Below, piece after piece: positions 1-9,299 of a stretch of 64,000 bases of DNA (position 1 is its first letter; the number at the start of each line of letters is the position of its first letter). Below the pieces are notes generated by a model that was given only the letters and a program-made list of their open reading frames with translations, did not search any database and was not told the origin of the DNA. Position numbers and translations under genes: made by a program. The stretch comes from Collinsella sp. An307 (GTDB taxonomy: Bacteria > Actinomycetota > Coriobacteriia > Coriobacteriales > Coriobacteriaceae): positions 1-64,000 of the forward strand of contig NZ_NFIP01000002.1 of the NCBI RefSeq assembly GCF_002161805.1. Direction: 5' to 3'.

Positions 1-64
1 GCTTCCTTCCGCTGTGCGGCCCTCAGGGCACGCGGTCCCCCGGGGCCGGCGGGCGCCGCCCACC

Positions 65-181
65 GGTCAGCGGCCAGAGCAGGGGTGGCACGCCCGGACC
101 CGTTCCGAACCCGGAAGCTAAGACCCCTCGCGCCGAGAGTACTGCGGGGTGAGCCCGTGGGAGGGTAGGGCGCCGCTGACC
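65..181 (+). rRNA. rrf: 5S ribosomal RNA
   Basis: The 10-nt ends at 65-74 and 172-181 pair to form helix I of 5S rRNA. Between them lies the conserved core around positions 98-112 (CGTTCCGAACCCGGAAG), typical of loop B/C. The length of 117 nt is normal for bacterial 5S. A terminator follows at 218-246, so this is the 3' end of an rRNA operon whose 16S and 23S genes lie left of the window. Bases 1-64 look like the GC-rich spacer before 5S; I see no gene in them. Confidence 0.95.
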
Positions 182-217
182 GGTGGACGGCACCGGGCCG
201 TCCGAACGAATGCATTG

Positions 218-246
218 AGAGCCTCTGGATTCCAGAGGCTCTTTTG
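218..246 (+). terminator. rRNA operon intrinsic terminator
   Basis: A 12-bp stem (AGAGCCTCTGGA / TCCAGAGGCTCT, arms 218-229 and 231-242) is followed at once by TTTT. It sits 37 nt after 5S and 58 nt before coaE, so it should end the rRNA transcript. Confidence 0.9.
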
Positions 247-303
247 CTATGTAGAGTATCTGTTTAGTATCCTTATACGGTTATCTGGTTTGAGGAGGCT
301 GGT

Positions 304-945
304 ATGTTCACGGCGTTCGTCATAGGCAACCTTGCTTCCGGCAAAAGTACAGCAACGTGCTACCTTGCTTCTCGTGGAGCTCGTAGCATTGACCTCGACC
401 GGCTTGCAAAAGACCTCTACGTTCCTGGCTCCGAGATTGTTGAGAGCTTGGTGGACGCGTTTGGTGCAGAAATCCTCGATGAGGGTGGCTACACTCGCAC
501 CAGGGTTCTCGCTGAGCGTGCGTTTGCCACGCCCGAGTCTGCCCACCAGCTTAATTCCATCGTCTTACCGGTGGTCTATGATCGACTGAACAATTTGCTT
601 CTTCCGTCAACGTGCACTGTTGAGGATGATGGGGCCACCTTTACCGTTGTTGAGGTCTCGCTTGCCCAGGAATTCACCTATGCCTTCAACCTTGCTGATG
701 AGATTATCGCTATCACGGCTCCCGCAGACATTCGCCGCATGCGCGCTATCGAGCGCGGCATGAGTGCCGAGGATTTTGACGCGCGCGCAGCGCTCCAGCC
801 TTCTGAGGAGGAGCTCTGCTCCCTGGCTTCGCTCGTGATTGACAATGCTGCGGGTGACGATTCGCTTTTCGCTGCTCTCGATGCCTGGATGGCCGACAAG
901 GGACTTCTTCCCGGTCAGATGAGTCTGGACGGTCTCGATGCCTAA
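304..945 (+). CDS. coaE: dephospho-CoA kinase
   Basis: A 213-residue cytosolic kinase that phosphorylates the 3'-OH of the ribose of dephospho-CoA, the last step of coenzyme A synthesis. The P-loop is GNLASGKST at residues 8-16, followed by the family's aspartate-rich motif IDLDRLAKDLY (residues 29-39), where other CoaE proteins read DxD. Length is normal for the family (about 200). The start is an ATG preceded by a GAGGAGG ribosome site. Its end overlaps the next gene by 8 bases, so the two are probably translated together. The first Walker glycines are less canonical than in E. coli CoaE, but the overall pattern is clear. Confidence 0.9.
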   Translation: MFTAFVIGNLASGKSTATCYLASRGARSIDLDRLAKDLYVPGSEIVESLVDAFGAEILDEGGYTRTRVLAERAFATPESAHQLNSIVLPVVYDRLNNLLLPSTCTVEDDGATFTVVEVSLAQEFTYAFNLADEIIAITAPADIRRMRAIERGMSAEDFDARAALQPSEEELCSLASLVIDNAAGDDSLFAALDAWMADKGLLPGQMSLDGLDA

Positions 946-1522
946 CCGTGTTCGTCTTCTCGCGTGGTATCGAATCGTTCCGCTTCTTATCATGGCTCTC
1001 ATTGGCGCCATCTCGTTTGTGTATATCTATGCGCCAGCTGCTCTCTTTCAGCTCATTTATCCGCTCGAATACACCGATTACATCAGTGCCTCAAGCGAGC
1101 GCCATGCAGTTGATCCGTTTTTGGTCGCGGCGGTTATAGAGACTGAGTCCAACTGGGATCCTGATGCTGTCTCGTCCAAGGATGCGCACGGACTTATGCA
1201 GCTCCTGCCGGCAACCGCGGAGGATATGGTGCGTTTGGGACTTGTGGATGCCATGCGCTTCGATCCCGAGAATCTGGACGACCCCGAGACTAATATCGAG
1301 TTCGGCAGCGCGTACCTCTCCTATTTGATTGACTATTTCAACGGCTCGACAGACCGCGCCATCGCGGCGTATAATGCCGGGCTCTCCCGCGTGAACGATT
1401 GGAGCGAGGTCGACACCGCGTTGCACAACGCGATTGCGTTCCCCGAGACCCAGGCGTATCTCTTTAGGGTTAACAACGCCTGGACGCGGTATAAGGAGCT
1501 TTACAGCAACGAGTTTCTGTAG
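938..1522 (+). CDS. membrane-anchored lytic transglycosylase (SLT domain)
   Basis: A 194-residue protein with one N-terminal membrane segment (about residues 12-32) and a soluble lysozyme-like SLT domain (about 45-180) outside the cell. The domain shows the signature VIETESNW (catalytic Glu, probably E70), HGLMQLLPATA and AIAAYNAG. This family cleaves the MurNAc-GlcNAc bond of peptidoglycan with formation of 1,6-anhydro-MurNAc. It overlaps coaE by 8 bases and is followed 40 bases later by uvrB. The same coaE-transglycosylase-uvrB order may be an operon, but the functions are unrelated. Confidence 0.88.
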   Translation: MPNRVRLLAWYRIVPLLIMALIGAISFVYIYAPAALFQLIYPLEYTDYISASSERHAVDPFLVAAVIETESNWDPDAVSSKDAHGLMQLLPATAEDMVRLGLVDAMRFDPENLDDPETNIEFGSAYLSYLIDYFNGSTDRAIAAYNAGLSRVNDWSEVDTALHNAIAFPETQAYLFRVNNAWTRYKELYSNEFL

Positions 1523-1562
1523 CGAATCCGCCTGATGGGGCACAGGTGACGAGGAGGCTTGC

Positions 1563-3818
1563 ATGGAGAAGTTTGAGGTCGAGCGCGTTGGCGGCGAGCT
1601 TAAGCGCTTCGGTGTTGCGGGCGATCCCGTCAAGTTTGAGGTCGTCTCTCCCTTTGAGCCGTCGGGCGACCAGCCCCAGGCCATCGCCTCGCTGGTGAAG
1701 GGCGTTGAGGACGGTGACCGCTACCAGGTTCTTCTTGGTGTGACCGGCTCGGGCAAGACCTATACCATGGCAAAGACCATCGAGGCGCTCGGCAAGCCCA
1801 CCCTCGTGATGGCACCCAACAAGACGCTCGCCGCGCAGCTCGCCAGCGAGCTCAAGGAGTTTTTCCCCCATAACGCGGTGGTCTACTTTGTCTCTTACTA
1901 CGACTACTACCAGCCCGAGGCTTACGTGCCGCAGAGCGACACCTATATCGAGAAGGACGCTTCCATTAACGAAGAGGTCGAGATGCTGCGCCATCAGGCG
2001 ACGGCGTCTCTGCTCTCGCGCCGCGACGTGATTGTGGTGGCGAGCGTCTCCTGCATCTACGGTATCGGTTCGCCGGAGGACTATGCCGGCCTTGCGCCCA
2101 ACGTGGACAAGAAAACTCCACTCGAGCGCGACGACTTCATCCACACCCTTATCGATATCCAGTACGACCGCAACGACTTTGACCTCGCTCGCGGCACCTT
2201 CCGCGTGCGCGGCGACGTGGTGGACGTCTATCCACCCTACGCCGAGCACCCGCTGCGCTTTGAGTTCTTTGGCGACGAGGTTGAGCTTATTGCCGAGATT
2301 GACGAGGTCACCGGAGAGATTCTGCGGGAATACGACGCGATTCCGGTTTGGCCGGCTTCGCACTACGTGACCGAGAAGCCCAAGGTGACCGCGGCTTTAA
2401 AGACGATTGAGGAGGAGTGCGAGCAGCGAGTGGCGGAGCTCAAAGCGGCCGACAAGCTGCTCGAGGCGCAGCGCCTGCAGCAGCGCACCGACTACGACCT
2501 CGAGATGCTCGAGACCATGGGCTTCTGCAACGGTATCGAGAACTACTCGCGCCATCTCGACGGCCGCAAACCCGGCGAGCCACCCTTCACGCTCATCGAC
2601 TACTTCCCCAAGGACATGCTCTGCATCATCGACGAGAGCCATGTGACAGTCCCGCAGATTCGCGGTATGCACGAGGGGGACCGCTCGCGCAAGGTGACGC
2701 TTGTGGAGCACGGTTTCCGTCTACCCTCTGCCCTCGACAACCGTCCCTTGCGCTTTGACGAGTTTGAGGCGCGCATCCCGCAGTTCATCTACGTCTCGGC
2801 GACGCCGGGTGACTACGAGCTGCGTGTGAGCCAAAACAACGTCGAGCAGATCATTCGTCCCACGGGACTCCTCGACCCCAAGATTGATGTGCGGCCCGTG
2901 CGCGGTCAGATTGACGACCTGCTGGAAGAGATTCGCGAGCGCACCGCGCGGCACGAGCGCGTGCTGGTGACGACGCTCACCAAGCGCATGGCCGAGGACC
3001 TCACCGACCACTTGCTCGATGCCGGTGTGAAGGTGAACTACATGCACTCCGACACCGCGACGATGGACCGCGTGGACATCCTGCGCGATCTGCGCCAGGG
3101 CAAGATTGACGTGCTTGTGGGTATCAACCTGTTGCGCGAGGGCCTCGACTTGCCCGAGGTCTCGCTCGTGGCGATTCTCGATGCGGACAAAGAGGGTTTC
3201 TTGCGCAACCGTCGCTCGCTCATCCAGACTATCGGCCGCGCGGCACGCAACGCCGACGGTGCCGTGGTGATGTATGCCGACACGATCACCGACTCGATGC
3301 GCGAGGCCATCGACGAGACCAATCGCCGCCGCGCAATCCAGATGAAGTTCAACGAGGACCACGGCATTGAGCCCAAGACCGTGCGCAAGGCCATCAACGA
3401 CATCTCGAGCTTCATTGCCGAGGCGACTGAGAACGTGGGCAAACGCGACCGAAGCCGCGGCGACACACTCGGGCACGGCGCGTTCTTCACACCGGCGGGG
3501 GAGCACGGTGCCGACGAGGCGCCCGCTTCGGCAGTCTCGGACGGGCAGCAGCTTGCCGAAGAGCTTGCCAACCTGCCCAAAGACGAGCTCGCCCGCATCG
3601 TCGCCACCATGGAAGAGGATATGCGCAGCGCTTCCGAGGCCATGGACTTTGAGGAGGCGGCGCGTCTGCGTGACGCGATTGTCCATTTGCGCGCCATCGC
3701 CGAGGGAACGAGTGAGGACGAGGTCATCGAGCTTCTGCGGCGCGACGCGCGCAAGGGGAGCGTGTTTGCCTCCGGCCGCAAGCGCCAGGGCGCTCGGGCA
3801 AAGCGCGCCAAGCACTAG
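1563..3818 (+). CDS. uvrB: excinuclease ABC subunit B
   Basis: UvrB is the damage-verifying helicase-like subunit of nucleotide excision repair. It is loaded on DNA by UvrA and then recruits UvrC. The 751-residue protein has Walker [11 protein letters not shown] (about residues 59-68), the beta-hairpin region [12 protein letters not shown] that clamps DNA, the Walker B-type IIDESH, superfamily 2 motifs through QTIGRAARN, and a C-terminal UVR motif ([16 protein letters not shown]) that contacts UvrC. It is longer than the usual 660-700 residues because of a charged linker before the UVR motif and a basic tail. GAGGAGG lies before the ATG. uvrA and uvrC are also in this window. Confidence 0.97.
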   Translation: MEKFEVERVGGELKRFGVAGDPVKFEVVSPFEPSGDQPQAIASLVKGVEDGDRYQVLLGVTGSGKTYTMAKTIEALGKPTLVMAPNKTLAAQLASELKEFFPHNAVVYFVSYYDYYQPEAYVPQSDTYIEKDASINEEVEMLRHQATASLLSRRDVIVVASVSCIYGIGSPEDYAGLAPNVDKKTPLERDDFIHTLIDIQYDRNDFDLARGTFRVRGDVVDVYPPYAEHPLRFEFFGDEVELIAEIDEVTGEILREYDAIPVWPASHYVTEKPKVTAALKTIEEECEQRVAELKAADKLLEAQRLQQRTDYDLEMLETMGFCNGIENYSRHLDGRKPGEPPFTLIDYFPKDMLCIIDESHVTVPQIRGMHEGDRSRKVTLVEHGFRLPSALDNRPLRFDEFEARIPQFIYVSATPGDYELRVSQNNVEQIIRPTGLLDPKIDVRPVRGQIDDLLEEIRERTARHERVLVTTLTKRMAEDLTDHLLDAGVKVNYMHSDTATMDRVDILRDLRQGKIDVLVGINLLREGLDLPEVSLVAILDADKEGFLRNRRSLIQTIGRAARNADGAVVMYADTITDSMREAIDETNRRRAIQMKFNEDHGIEPKTVRKAINDISSFIAEATENVGKRDRSRGDTLGHGAFFTPAGEHGADEAPASAVSDGQQLAEELANLPKDELARIVATMEEDMRSASEAMDFEEAARLRDAIVHLRAIAEGTSEDEVIELLRRDARKGSVFASGRKRQGARAKRAKH

Positions 3819-3895
3819 AGCCAGGGCCGATGGTATACTCAGGAGAGTGAAATCGCGCGGATGCCTGCCGCGCTCGGGGGAATAGAGGGGTCTCT

Positions 3896-4552
3896 ATGAA
3901 CGAAGAGTATATGCCCGAGTACCGACCCGTGGACACGAAGGGGCTGGCGGTCAGGCTCGCCGGCGCCAAGTGGAGCCTCATCGCTATGGCGGCGCTCTGC
4001 TTCTTCTGGGCGGTCTACATGTTCGTGACGGCGCCCGAGGGCGGCGCGGGCGGACTGTTGCCCACGCCTGTCGAGGGCCCCTCCGGCCTGGTTGCCCTGC
4101 TGCCCTGGTGGGCCATCGTCGCGGGCTTTGTCGGCTCCATCACCTCGCTCGCCACGCGCGCACCCCGCGCCCTCGGCTGGACGGAGCCCGTGCTTTGCAT
4201 CGTGCTTCTGCTCGCCGGCCTTTGGGGCATCTGGAATGAGCCGCTTCTGGGCTCGTTCTCCCAGATGCACACCATCACGGGCGTGTTGCTCGCTCTCTAC
4301 CTCGCCGCGGTGGCTCTTGAGCTTTATCGTCGAGATGAGGCCCTCTGGTTTGCTGAGCTCATCGTTGCTGCGGTCGTGCTCGTCATCTCGCTCGCCGGCG
4401 GCATGAACAACACCGTCGAGAGCGCGCAAGTCGGCTTCTTTGCCCTCGCCTTCTTTGTTGCCGCTTGGGGCTTTGTCTACGGCGCGATCAAGCTCGCCGC
4501 ACCTTCCGATGCGTGCAACGAGGCTCCTATCGCCGAGGCGGTTGCAGCCTAG
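3896..4552 (+). CDS. hypothetical multi-pass membrane protein
   Basis: A 218-residue protein I do not recognise. It begins with a short acidic cytoplasmic leader and then shows about six hydrophobic segments (near residues 28-45, 65-85, 98-116, 125-143, 152-172 and 178-198). No catalytic motif is visible. A TATACT -10-like hexamer lies at 3834-3839, after the uvrB stop, and the ATG follows a weak GAATAGAGGGG ribosome site, so it may have its own promoter. Confidence 0.7.
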   Translation: MNEEYMPEYRPVDTKGLAVRLAGAKWSLIAMAALCFFWAVYMFVTAPEGGAGGLLPTPVEGPSGLVALLPWWAIVAGFVGSITSLATRAPRALGWTEPVLCIVLLLAGLWGIWNEPLLGSFSQMHTITGVLLALYLAAVALELYRRDEALWFAELIVAAVVLVISLAGGMNNTVESAQVGFFALAFFVAAWGFVYGAIKLAAPSDACNEAPIAEAVAA

Positions 4553-4587
4553 CGGTGTGGGTATCATAAGCGGGTACTACAACTTCG

Positions 4588-4611
4588 AGAGCGCTTGCGG
4601 GCGCTCTCGAT
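4588..4611 (+). promoter_or_regulatory. 5' leader hairpin before the Mrp gene
   Basis: Arms of 9 bp (CGAGAGCGC / GCGCTCTCG) enclose a 6-nt loop, ending 19 bases before the ATG at 4631. There is no T-run, so this is not a normal terminator. It may stabilise or regulate the leader. Confidence 0.4.
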
Positions 4612-4630
4612 GCGTATGAAAGGACCATCC

Positions 4631-5476
4631 ATGGCAACATGTGAGCATGCGGTGGCGGCCGGCGGCAAGACGGCTCCCCAGCAGTTTGAAGAGAACAACC
4701 TCTCCGAGGCTAAGCGCGTAATCGCGGTGCTCTCGGGTAAGGGCGGTGTGGGCAAGTCGTTTGTGACGGGTTCGCTCGCCGTCGAGCTCGCCCGTCGCGG
4801 CAACAAGGTCGGTATCCTGGATGCCGATATCACGGGCCCTTCCATTCCCAAGATGCTCGGCATGAGCGGTCGCCACGCTAGCGGTATCGGCAACCTTCTG
4901 CTGCCCGAGGTATCCACGACCGGCATCAAGGTCATGTCGTCAAACCTTCTGCTCGCCAACGAGACCGATCCGGTGCTCTGGCGCGGTCCGGTCATTGCTG
5001 GCGCGATTCGTCAGTTCTGGAGCGACACCTCCTGGGGTCCGCTCGATTACCTGCTTGTCGACATGCCCCCGGGCACGGGTGACGTGGCGCTCACGGTTTT
5101 CCAGTCGCTGCCGGTTGATGGCATCGTTGTGGTTACGAGCCCGCAGGACCTGGTGTCCATGATTGTGGCCAAGGCCGTGAACATGGCAGACAAGATGAAC
5201 GTGCCCATCCTTGGCATCATCGAGAACATGAGTTACATCACCTGTCCCGACTGCGGCAAGAAGATTGAGGTCTTTGGCCCGAGCAAGCTCAATGAGGTTG
5301 CCGAGGGCTATGGCGTGAAGGTACTCGGCCGCCTGCCCATCGATCCGTCGCTCGCTCTTGCTTGCGACGCCGGCGCGATTGAGGAGGCCCTGCCTGCCGA
5401 CCTTCTGCCCGATGCGATTGCGGCCTGCGAGGCTGTGGAACCGCACGAGGGCGAGGTCGCGGGCGAGAACGCTTAG
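4631..5476 (+). CDS. Mrp/NBP35-family Fe-S cluster carrier ATPase
   Basis: A 281-residue cytosolic P-loop ATPase of the Mrp/ApbC/NBP35 group, which bind and hand on [4Fe-4S] clusters. It has the deviant Walker A SGKGGVGKS (about residues 35-43), DADITGPSIPKMLG, the DMPPGTGD motif and the paired cysteines CPDCG (about residue 204) expected to bridge the cluster in the dimer. The start at 4631 is chosen because GAAAGGA sits 6 bases upstream; an in-frame ATG 36 bases earlier lies in a hairpin and lacks a ribosome site. Confidence 0.9.
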   Translation: MATCEHAVAAGGKTAPQQFEENNLSEAKRVIAVLSGKGGVGKSFVTGSLAVELARRGNKVGILDADITGPSIPKMLGMSGRHASGIGNLLLPEVSTTGIKVMSSNLLLANETDPVLWRGPVIAGAIRQFWSDTSWGPLDYLLVDMPPGTGDVALTVFQSLPVDGIVVVTSPQDLVSMIVAKAVNMADKMNVPILGIIENMSYITCPDCGKKIEVFGPSKLNEVAEGYGVKVLGRLPIDPSLALACDAGAIEEALPADLLPDAIAACEAVEPHEGEVAGENA

Positions 5477-5564
5477 CTCTCGAATCCGAGAGGTCGTACG
5501 GAGGCGTGCTGCTTGCCGCGGCGCGCTCGCGCGTCCGCTGTCCGCTCAATGATGCTTGATGCTG

Positions 5565-5588
5565 GGAGGCCCTACGGGGCCTCCTTTA
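5565..5588 (+). terminator. intrinsic terminator after the Mrp gene
   Basis: GGAGGCCC (5565-5572), loop TACG, GGGCCTCC (5577-5584), then TTT. It lies 88 bases after the Mrp gene stop and separates it from the repeat cluster. Confidence 0.75.
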
Positions 5589-5667
5589 CGTGGATGCGAA
5601 CTGCTGCCACGCGCGGCGCCGGGGACGGGTCTTGCCGCCGCGGGCTGGACGCCGGCGCCGCGCGTCT

Positions 5668-5884
5668 TGCAAGAATTGAGGTAGTGAACCCTTGCCGCGG
5701 TTTTTGCAAGAATTGAGGTAGTGAACCCGGGTGGTGAACCCGAGAAAAAGCCGGCGAAGGAACCGCTGGTAGAGGTCCTGCAGAAATCGAGGTAGTGAAC
5801 CCGGTGCTGGGAAGGGCACCGAATCGCGCCTTTTCGGGTTCACTACCTCAATTTCTGCATGAAACACCGTCCGGGTTCACTACT
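5668..5884. repeat. cluster of ~24-bp repeats, direct and inverted
   Basis: Copies at 5668-5691, 5705-5728 and 5779-5802 run forward; 5836-5859 is inverted; partial copies lie at 5731-5741 (forward) and 5873-5884 (inverted). The shared core is TTGAGGTAGTGAACCC preceded by TGCA(A/G)(G/A)A. The first three start 37 and 74 bp apart, a 37-bp step. Copies 3 and 4 form a 24-bp inverted pair enclosing a small hairpin (GGTGC / GCACC). The gap 5477-6045 holds no convincing gene; a short frame that crosses the repeats on the minus strand only translates them. Candidate -35/-10 pairs with 17-bp spacing (TTGGCA/TAATTT at 5945 and 5968; TTGGCG/TACCAT at 5972 and 5995) lie before the next gene. Confidence 0.85.
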
Positions 5885-6045
5885 TTGCTTTTCGCCTGAA
5901 GCGCGCTCGAGGGCGCTCGAGATGCACGCCCAGGGCTCATGTCTTTGGCATTTGTTGGGCTCAAAGGTAATTTGGCGGCAAGGTAGAGGCCTGATACCAT
6001 CGATACGACAGTAGGGCGCAGCGGTTTGGGTAACGGGAGCAGGCC

Positions 6046-7344
6046 ATGGATGTGCATGCACAATACGACGTGGTGGTCATAGGCGGGGGAGCCTCGGGGC
6101 TTGCTGCCGCGCTTGCCGCTGCCCGCGAAGGCGCGCATGTGGTGATACTTGAGCGGGACGTCGCCTGCGGGCTCCCGATCTTAGCGACGGGAAATGGGCG
6201 CTGCAACCTTTCTGCCGAGCGCCTCGGCCCTGAGCACTATCGTCACCCCGACATCGCCCGAGCGGTGATGGGAGAGGAGCCGGAGCGCACGCTCGAAGCG
6301 TTTTTTGCGTCCGTGGGAATCTTGACCATGGCGGAGGAGGGGCGCCTGTATCCGTACAGCAAGCGCGCCGAATCCGTGCGGGATGCGCTTCTTGCCGCGT
6401 GCGAGCGGGAGGGCGTGGAGTTCAGACGCGGCTGCGATGTGGTTGCTTCGTGGCGCGACGACGCTGCTGGGGCGTGGGCCCTCACGCTCCGGGAACCCGT
6501 GAGTCCGTTGCGTGCAAAGCGCGGACGCGACGCTAAGGCGACGCTTCGTGCTGAGCGCCGAGCGCTCGAGGGGGCGGCGCGTCGCGAGGCAAAGATCTCT
6601 GCGCGTACCGTGGTGCTTGCGCCGGGCGGCCGCTCGGAAGGATTGTGCGAGCTCTTTGGCGTGCCCCACCTGCCCGAGCGCCCCGTGCTCTGCCCCGTCG
6701 CGGGATCGTTTGACGCCTCCCCGCACGCCCTCGAGAGGCTCGACGGTCTGCGTGCCGAAGCGCGCCTCTCGCTTGTCCGGGAGGGTGACACCGTTTGGCA
6801 GGAGGAGGGCGAGGTGCTCTTCCGTCCGTACGGGATCTCTGGCATCGTCTCCTTCGATGCGTCGCGTCGCGTGCGCGCGGGCGACAAGCTCGCGCTCGAC
6901 GTCTTTCCCGCCTATGAGGAGCGCGAGCTTGCCGCACATCTGGCGGCACGGGAAACGGTCCTTGGCTCCCTAGACGCTGCGTCGAGCCCCTGGTTTGACG
7001 GGCTTCTGGCACGCCCCCTGGCGGAGCTTGTCCTCGCGCAGGCGCGTGAGAACGATGGGGGGCATCCGAGCGTGTCCGCGATCGCGCACGCGGCGAAGCG
7101 CCTCGTGTTCACGGTCGAGGGTACAGCGGAGGAGCGCCAGGCGCAGGTGCGCCGGGGCGGCATCCCCTTTGACGCGGTGGACAGCGCGACCCTTGCCTGT
7201 GCCGAACCCCATCTTAGCGGCGTGTATGCCTGCGGTGAGGCGCTCGACATGGACGCCGATTGCGGCGGTTTCAATCTGGCGTGGGCCTGGACGTCGGGCT
7301 TGGTCGCGGGCTCTGCCGCGGCGCGCGAGGCTACAAGACAATAG
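6046..7344 (+). CDS. BaiN/HI0933-like NAD(P)/FAD-dependent oxidoreductase
   Basis: A 432-residue flavoprotein of the HI0933/BaiN family (annotated as aminoacetone oxidase or FAD-binding enzyme in many genomes; the true substrate is usually unknown). It has an N-terminal dinucleotide-binding motif VVVIGGGASGLAAALAA (residues 9-25), the family signature ATGNGRCN and a C-terminal GGFNLAWAWTSGLVAG that closes the FAD site. Members in gut Clostridia reduce bile-acid intermediates, which cannot be claimed here from sequence alone. GGGAG precedes the ATG. A second flavoprotein follows after 36 bases. Confidence 0.85.
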   Translation: MDVHAQYDVVVIGGGASGLAAALAAAREGAHVVILERDVACGLPILATGNGRCNLSAERLGPEHYRHPDIARAVMGEEPERTLEAFFASVGILTMAEEGRLYPYSKRAESVRDALLAACEREGVEFRRGCDVVASWRDDAAGAWALTLREPVSPLRAKRGRDAKATLRAERRALEGAARREAKISARTVVLAPGGRSEGLCELFGVPHLPERPVLCPVAGSFDASPHALERLDGLRAEARLSLVREGDTVWQEEGEVLFRPYGISGIVSFDASRRVRAGDKLALDVFPAYEERELAAHLAARETVLGSLDAASSPWFDGLLARPLAELVLAQARENDGGHPSVSAIAHAAKRLVFTVEGTAEERQAQVRRGGIPFDAVDSATLACAEPHLSGVYACGEALDMDADCGGFNLAWAWTSGLVAGSAAAREATRQ

Positions 7345-7380
7345 GGCCGGCGACAACGCAGCCGACGGGAGGACGAGAAC

Positions 7381-9066
7381 GTGCTCGAGATAACGGATAT
7401 CAGGCTTTCGCTCGATGAGGGACGCGATGAGGCGTCGTGCCTTGCCGCGCTGCGCCGCGCTGCCGCGAGCGCTCTTTCCTGCGAGCCTAGTGCGCTCTTG
7501 CAGGTTGAGCTCAGGCGCCGTGCGGTTGACGCGCGCCGCAAGAATGACGTACATCTCATCTGCACGGCGCGTGTGTCGACGGGCGATACCCGGGCGGATG
7601 AGGCGCTTCTCGAGGCCGTTCCTCCCGCGCGGCGGGCGCATATTCACCTTGTCGAGGACGCCGCGCCGGTGTTTCCCCACGCTACGTGCGGCTCGCTTAG
7701 CCATCGTCCCGTGGTGGTCGGCGCGGGGTGCGCGGGGCTTTTTGCCGCGCTTGCGCTTGCCGAGGCGGGGCTAGAGCCCCTCGTGATCGAGCGGGGCGAC
7801 AATGCCACCCGGCGCGCCGAGGCCATCGAGCACTTCCTGCGCACACGCGAGCTCGATACCGAGAGCAACATCCAGTTTGGGCTTGGCGGCGCAGGCACGT
7901 TCTCGGACGGCAAGCTGACGACGGGGACAAAGAACCCTGCGCATCGCCTCATCCTGGAGACCTTTGTTGCCGCCGGTGCCCCGCGGGAGATTCTCTGGGA
8001 CGCCAAGCCGCATATCGGCTCCGACCTGCTGCCTCGGGTCGTGGAGCATATCGCCGCCCGCATCCGCGAGCTCGGTGGTGAGGTGCGCTACCGGACCCGT
8101 TTGGTTGACATCGAGCGCGATGCAGCGGGCGCCGTCCGCGGCATCGAGGTCGAGCAGCGCGATCCCTCGTCGGCCGCCGGGCGTGGGGTAACGAGTGACG
8201 CGCCGGCATCGGTCGAGCGTATCGCTTGCGACCGCTTGGTGCTCGCCTGTGGGCACTCCGCGCGCGACGTGTTCGAGCTCCTCGAGCGGCGCGGCTTTCA
8301 CCTTGAGCGGAAGACGTTTGCCATGGGCGTGCGCATCGAGCATCCGCAGCGCCTCATCGATCGTGCGCAGTACGGCACGGCCGCCGGTCATCCGGCGCTC
8401 GGAGCGGCTCCCTACAAGCTCGTCGCCCATCCCAAGGGCGGGCGTTCGGTCTTTAGCTTCTGCATGTGCCCGGGCGGCATGGTCGTTGCGGCGGCCTCGG
8501 AGCCGCGCGGCGTTGTCACCAACGGTGCGAGTGAGTACGCGCGTGCCGGCGCCAATGCCAATGCCGCGCTGCTTGTGAACGTGAATCCCGGGGACCTGCC
8601 CGGGGATGACCCCTTGGCGGGAGTCGCGCTCCAGCGGCGCTGCGAGCGCGCCGCCTTTGACGTGGCGGGCGGCGACTATCGTGCTCCGGCGCAGCTGGTG
8701 GGCGAGTTTCTTGCCCGCACGCCGAGCACCGGCCCTGCCGATGTTGCGCCTACCTATCCGCTTGGCGTTACGTGGACCTCACTTGACGAGGTGCTCCCGC
8801 CCTTTATTGCCAAGGGACTCCGACGCGGCCTGCCCGAGCTCGGCCGCAAGCTCCGCGGTTTTGCGCGCGACGGTGCGGTGCTCACCGGTGTGGAGTCGCG
8901 CTCGAGTTCGCCGGTGACGGTTGTGCGCGACCGCGACTGCGTGGCGGATGGCGCGCCGGGCGTCTACCCGTGCGGCGAGGGTGCTGGATACGCGGGCGGC
9001 ATCATGAGTGCGGCGACAGACGGCATCCGCTGCGCGGAGGCGCTTATCGCAGGTTTGGGCGTGTGA
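7381..9066 (+). CDS. FAD-dependent dehydrogenase (COG2509-like)
   Basis: A 561-residue protein with an N-terminal domain of about 100 residues and then a Rossmann FAD-binding motif VVVGAGCAGLFAALALAEAG (residues 111-130), followed by DTESNIQFGLGGAGTFSDGK, a motif typical of the uncharacterised FAD dehydrogenase family. A second FAD contact is near YPCGEGAGYAGGIMSAATDG at the C-terminus. The GTG start is supported by GGGAGGA upstream. It is probably co-transcribed with the preceding flavoprotein (36-bp gap). Substrate unknown. Confidence 0.85.
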   Translation: MLEITDIRLSLDEGRDEASCLAALRRAAASALSCEPSALLQVELRRRAVDARRKNDVHLICTARVSTGDTRADEALLEAVPPARRAHIHLVEDAAPVFPHATCGSLSHRPVVVGAGCAGLFAALALAEAGLEPLVIERGDNATRRAEAIEHFLRTRELDTESNIQFGLGGAGTFSDGKLTTGTKNPAHRLILETFVAAGAPREILWDAKPHIGSDLLPRVVEHIAARIRELGGEVRYRTRLVDIERDAAGAVRGIEVEQRDPSSAAGRGVTSDAPASVERIACDRLVLACGHSARDVFELLERRGFHLERKTFAMGVRIEHPQRLIDRAQYGTAAGHPALGAAPYKLVAHPKGGRSVFSFCMCPGGMVVAAASEPRGVVTNGASEYARAGANANAALLVNVNPGDLPGDDPLAGVALQRRCERAAFDVAGGDYRAPAQLVGEFLARTPSTGPADVAPTYPLGVTWTSLDEVLPPFIAKGLRRGLPELGRKLRGFARDGAVLTGVESRSSSPVTVVRDRDCVADGAPGVYPCGEGAGYAGGIMSAATDGIRCAEALIAGLGV

Positions 9067-9223
9067 CATGCGATCGCGCGTCGGAATCGGGCGCTGGCGC
9101 CAATGGTGCTGTGCGAGGAATGCCGCCCCGCCGGCAAAAGGCGTTATTTAACCGGTGAGTGGCGCCTGACTTTTCCAACCGGTTACCTTGTCTTGCCATG
9201 TCGCTGCTTGCTCGCTATCCCTC

Positions 9224-9235
9224 CATACTGGTATC
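9224..9235 (+). promoter_or_regulatory. half-site identical to the sialate-operon palindrome arm
   Basis: CATACTGGTATC occurs here, 65 bases before the peptide-binding protein gene, and again as the left arm of the palindrome at 32185-32219. No second arm is present here. It may be a half operator or a coincidence. The rest of the gap 9067-9299 holds an inverted TAACCGGT/ACCGGTTA pair near 9148 and 9176 but no gene. Confidence 0.3.
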
Positions 9236-9299
9236 CGTCATATTCTGTGCGTTAACGTTATAAGGCGTTGACGCCGCTGTTAAGGGAGAGGAAAAGCGT

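Noticed and set aside
5668-5802. Repeats as a CRISPR array
   Set aside because: The gaps between copies are 13 bp or irregular, one copy is inverted, and no cas genes are present.
5586-5867. Minus-strand frame of 93 codons across the repeat cluster
   Set aside because: It only translates the repeats (recurring LPQFLQD/EVVNP), has no ribosome site and resembles no protein.
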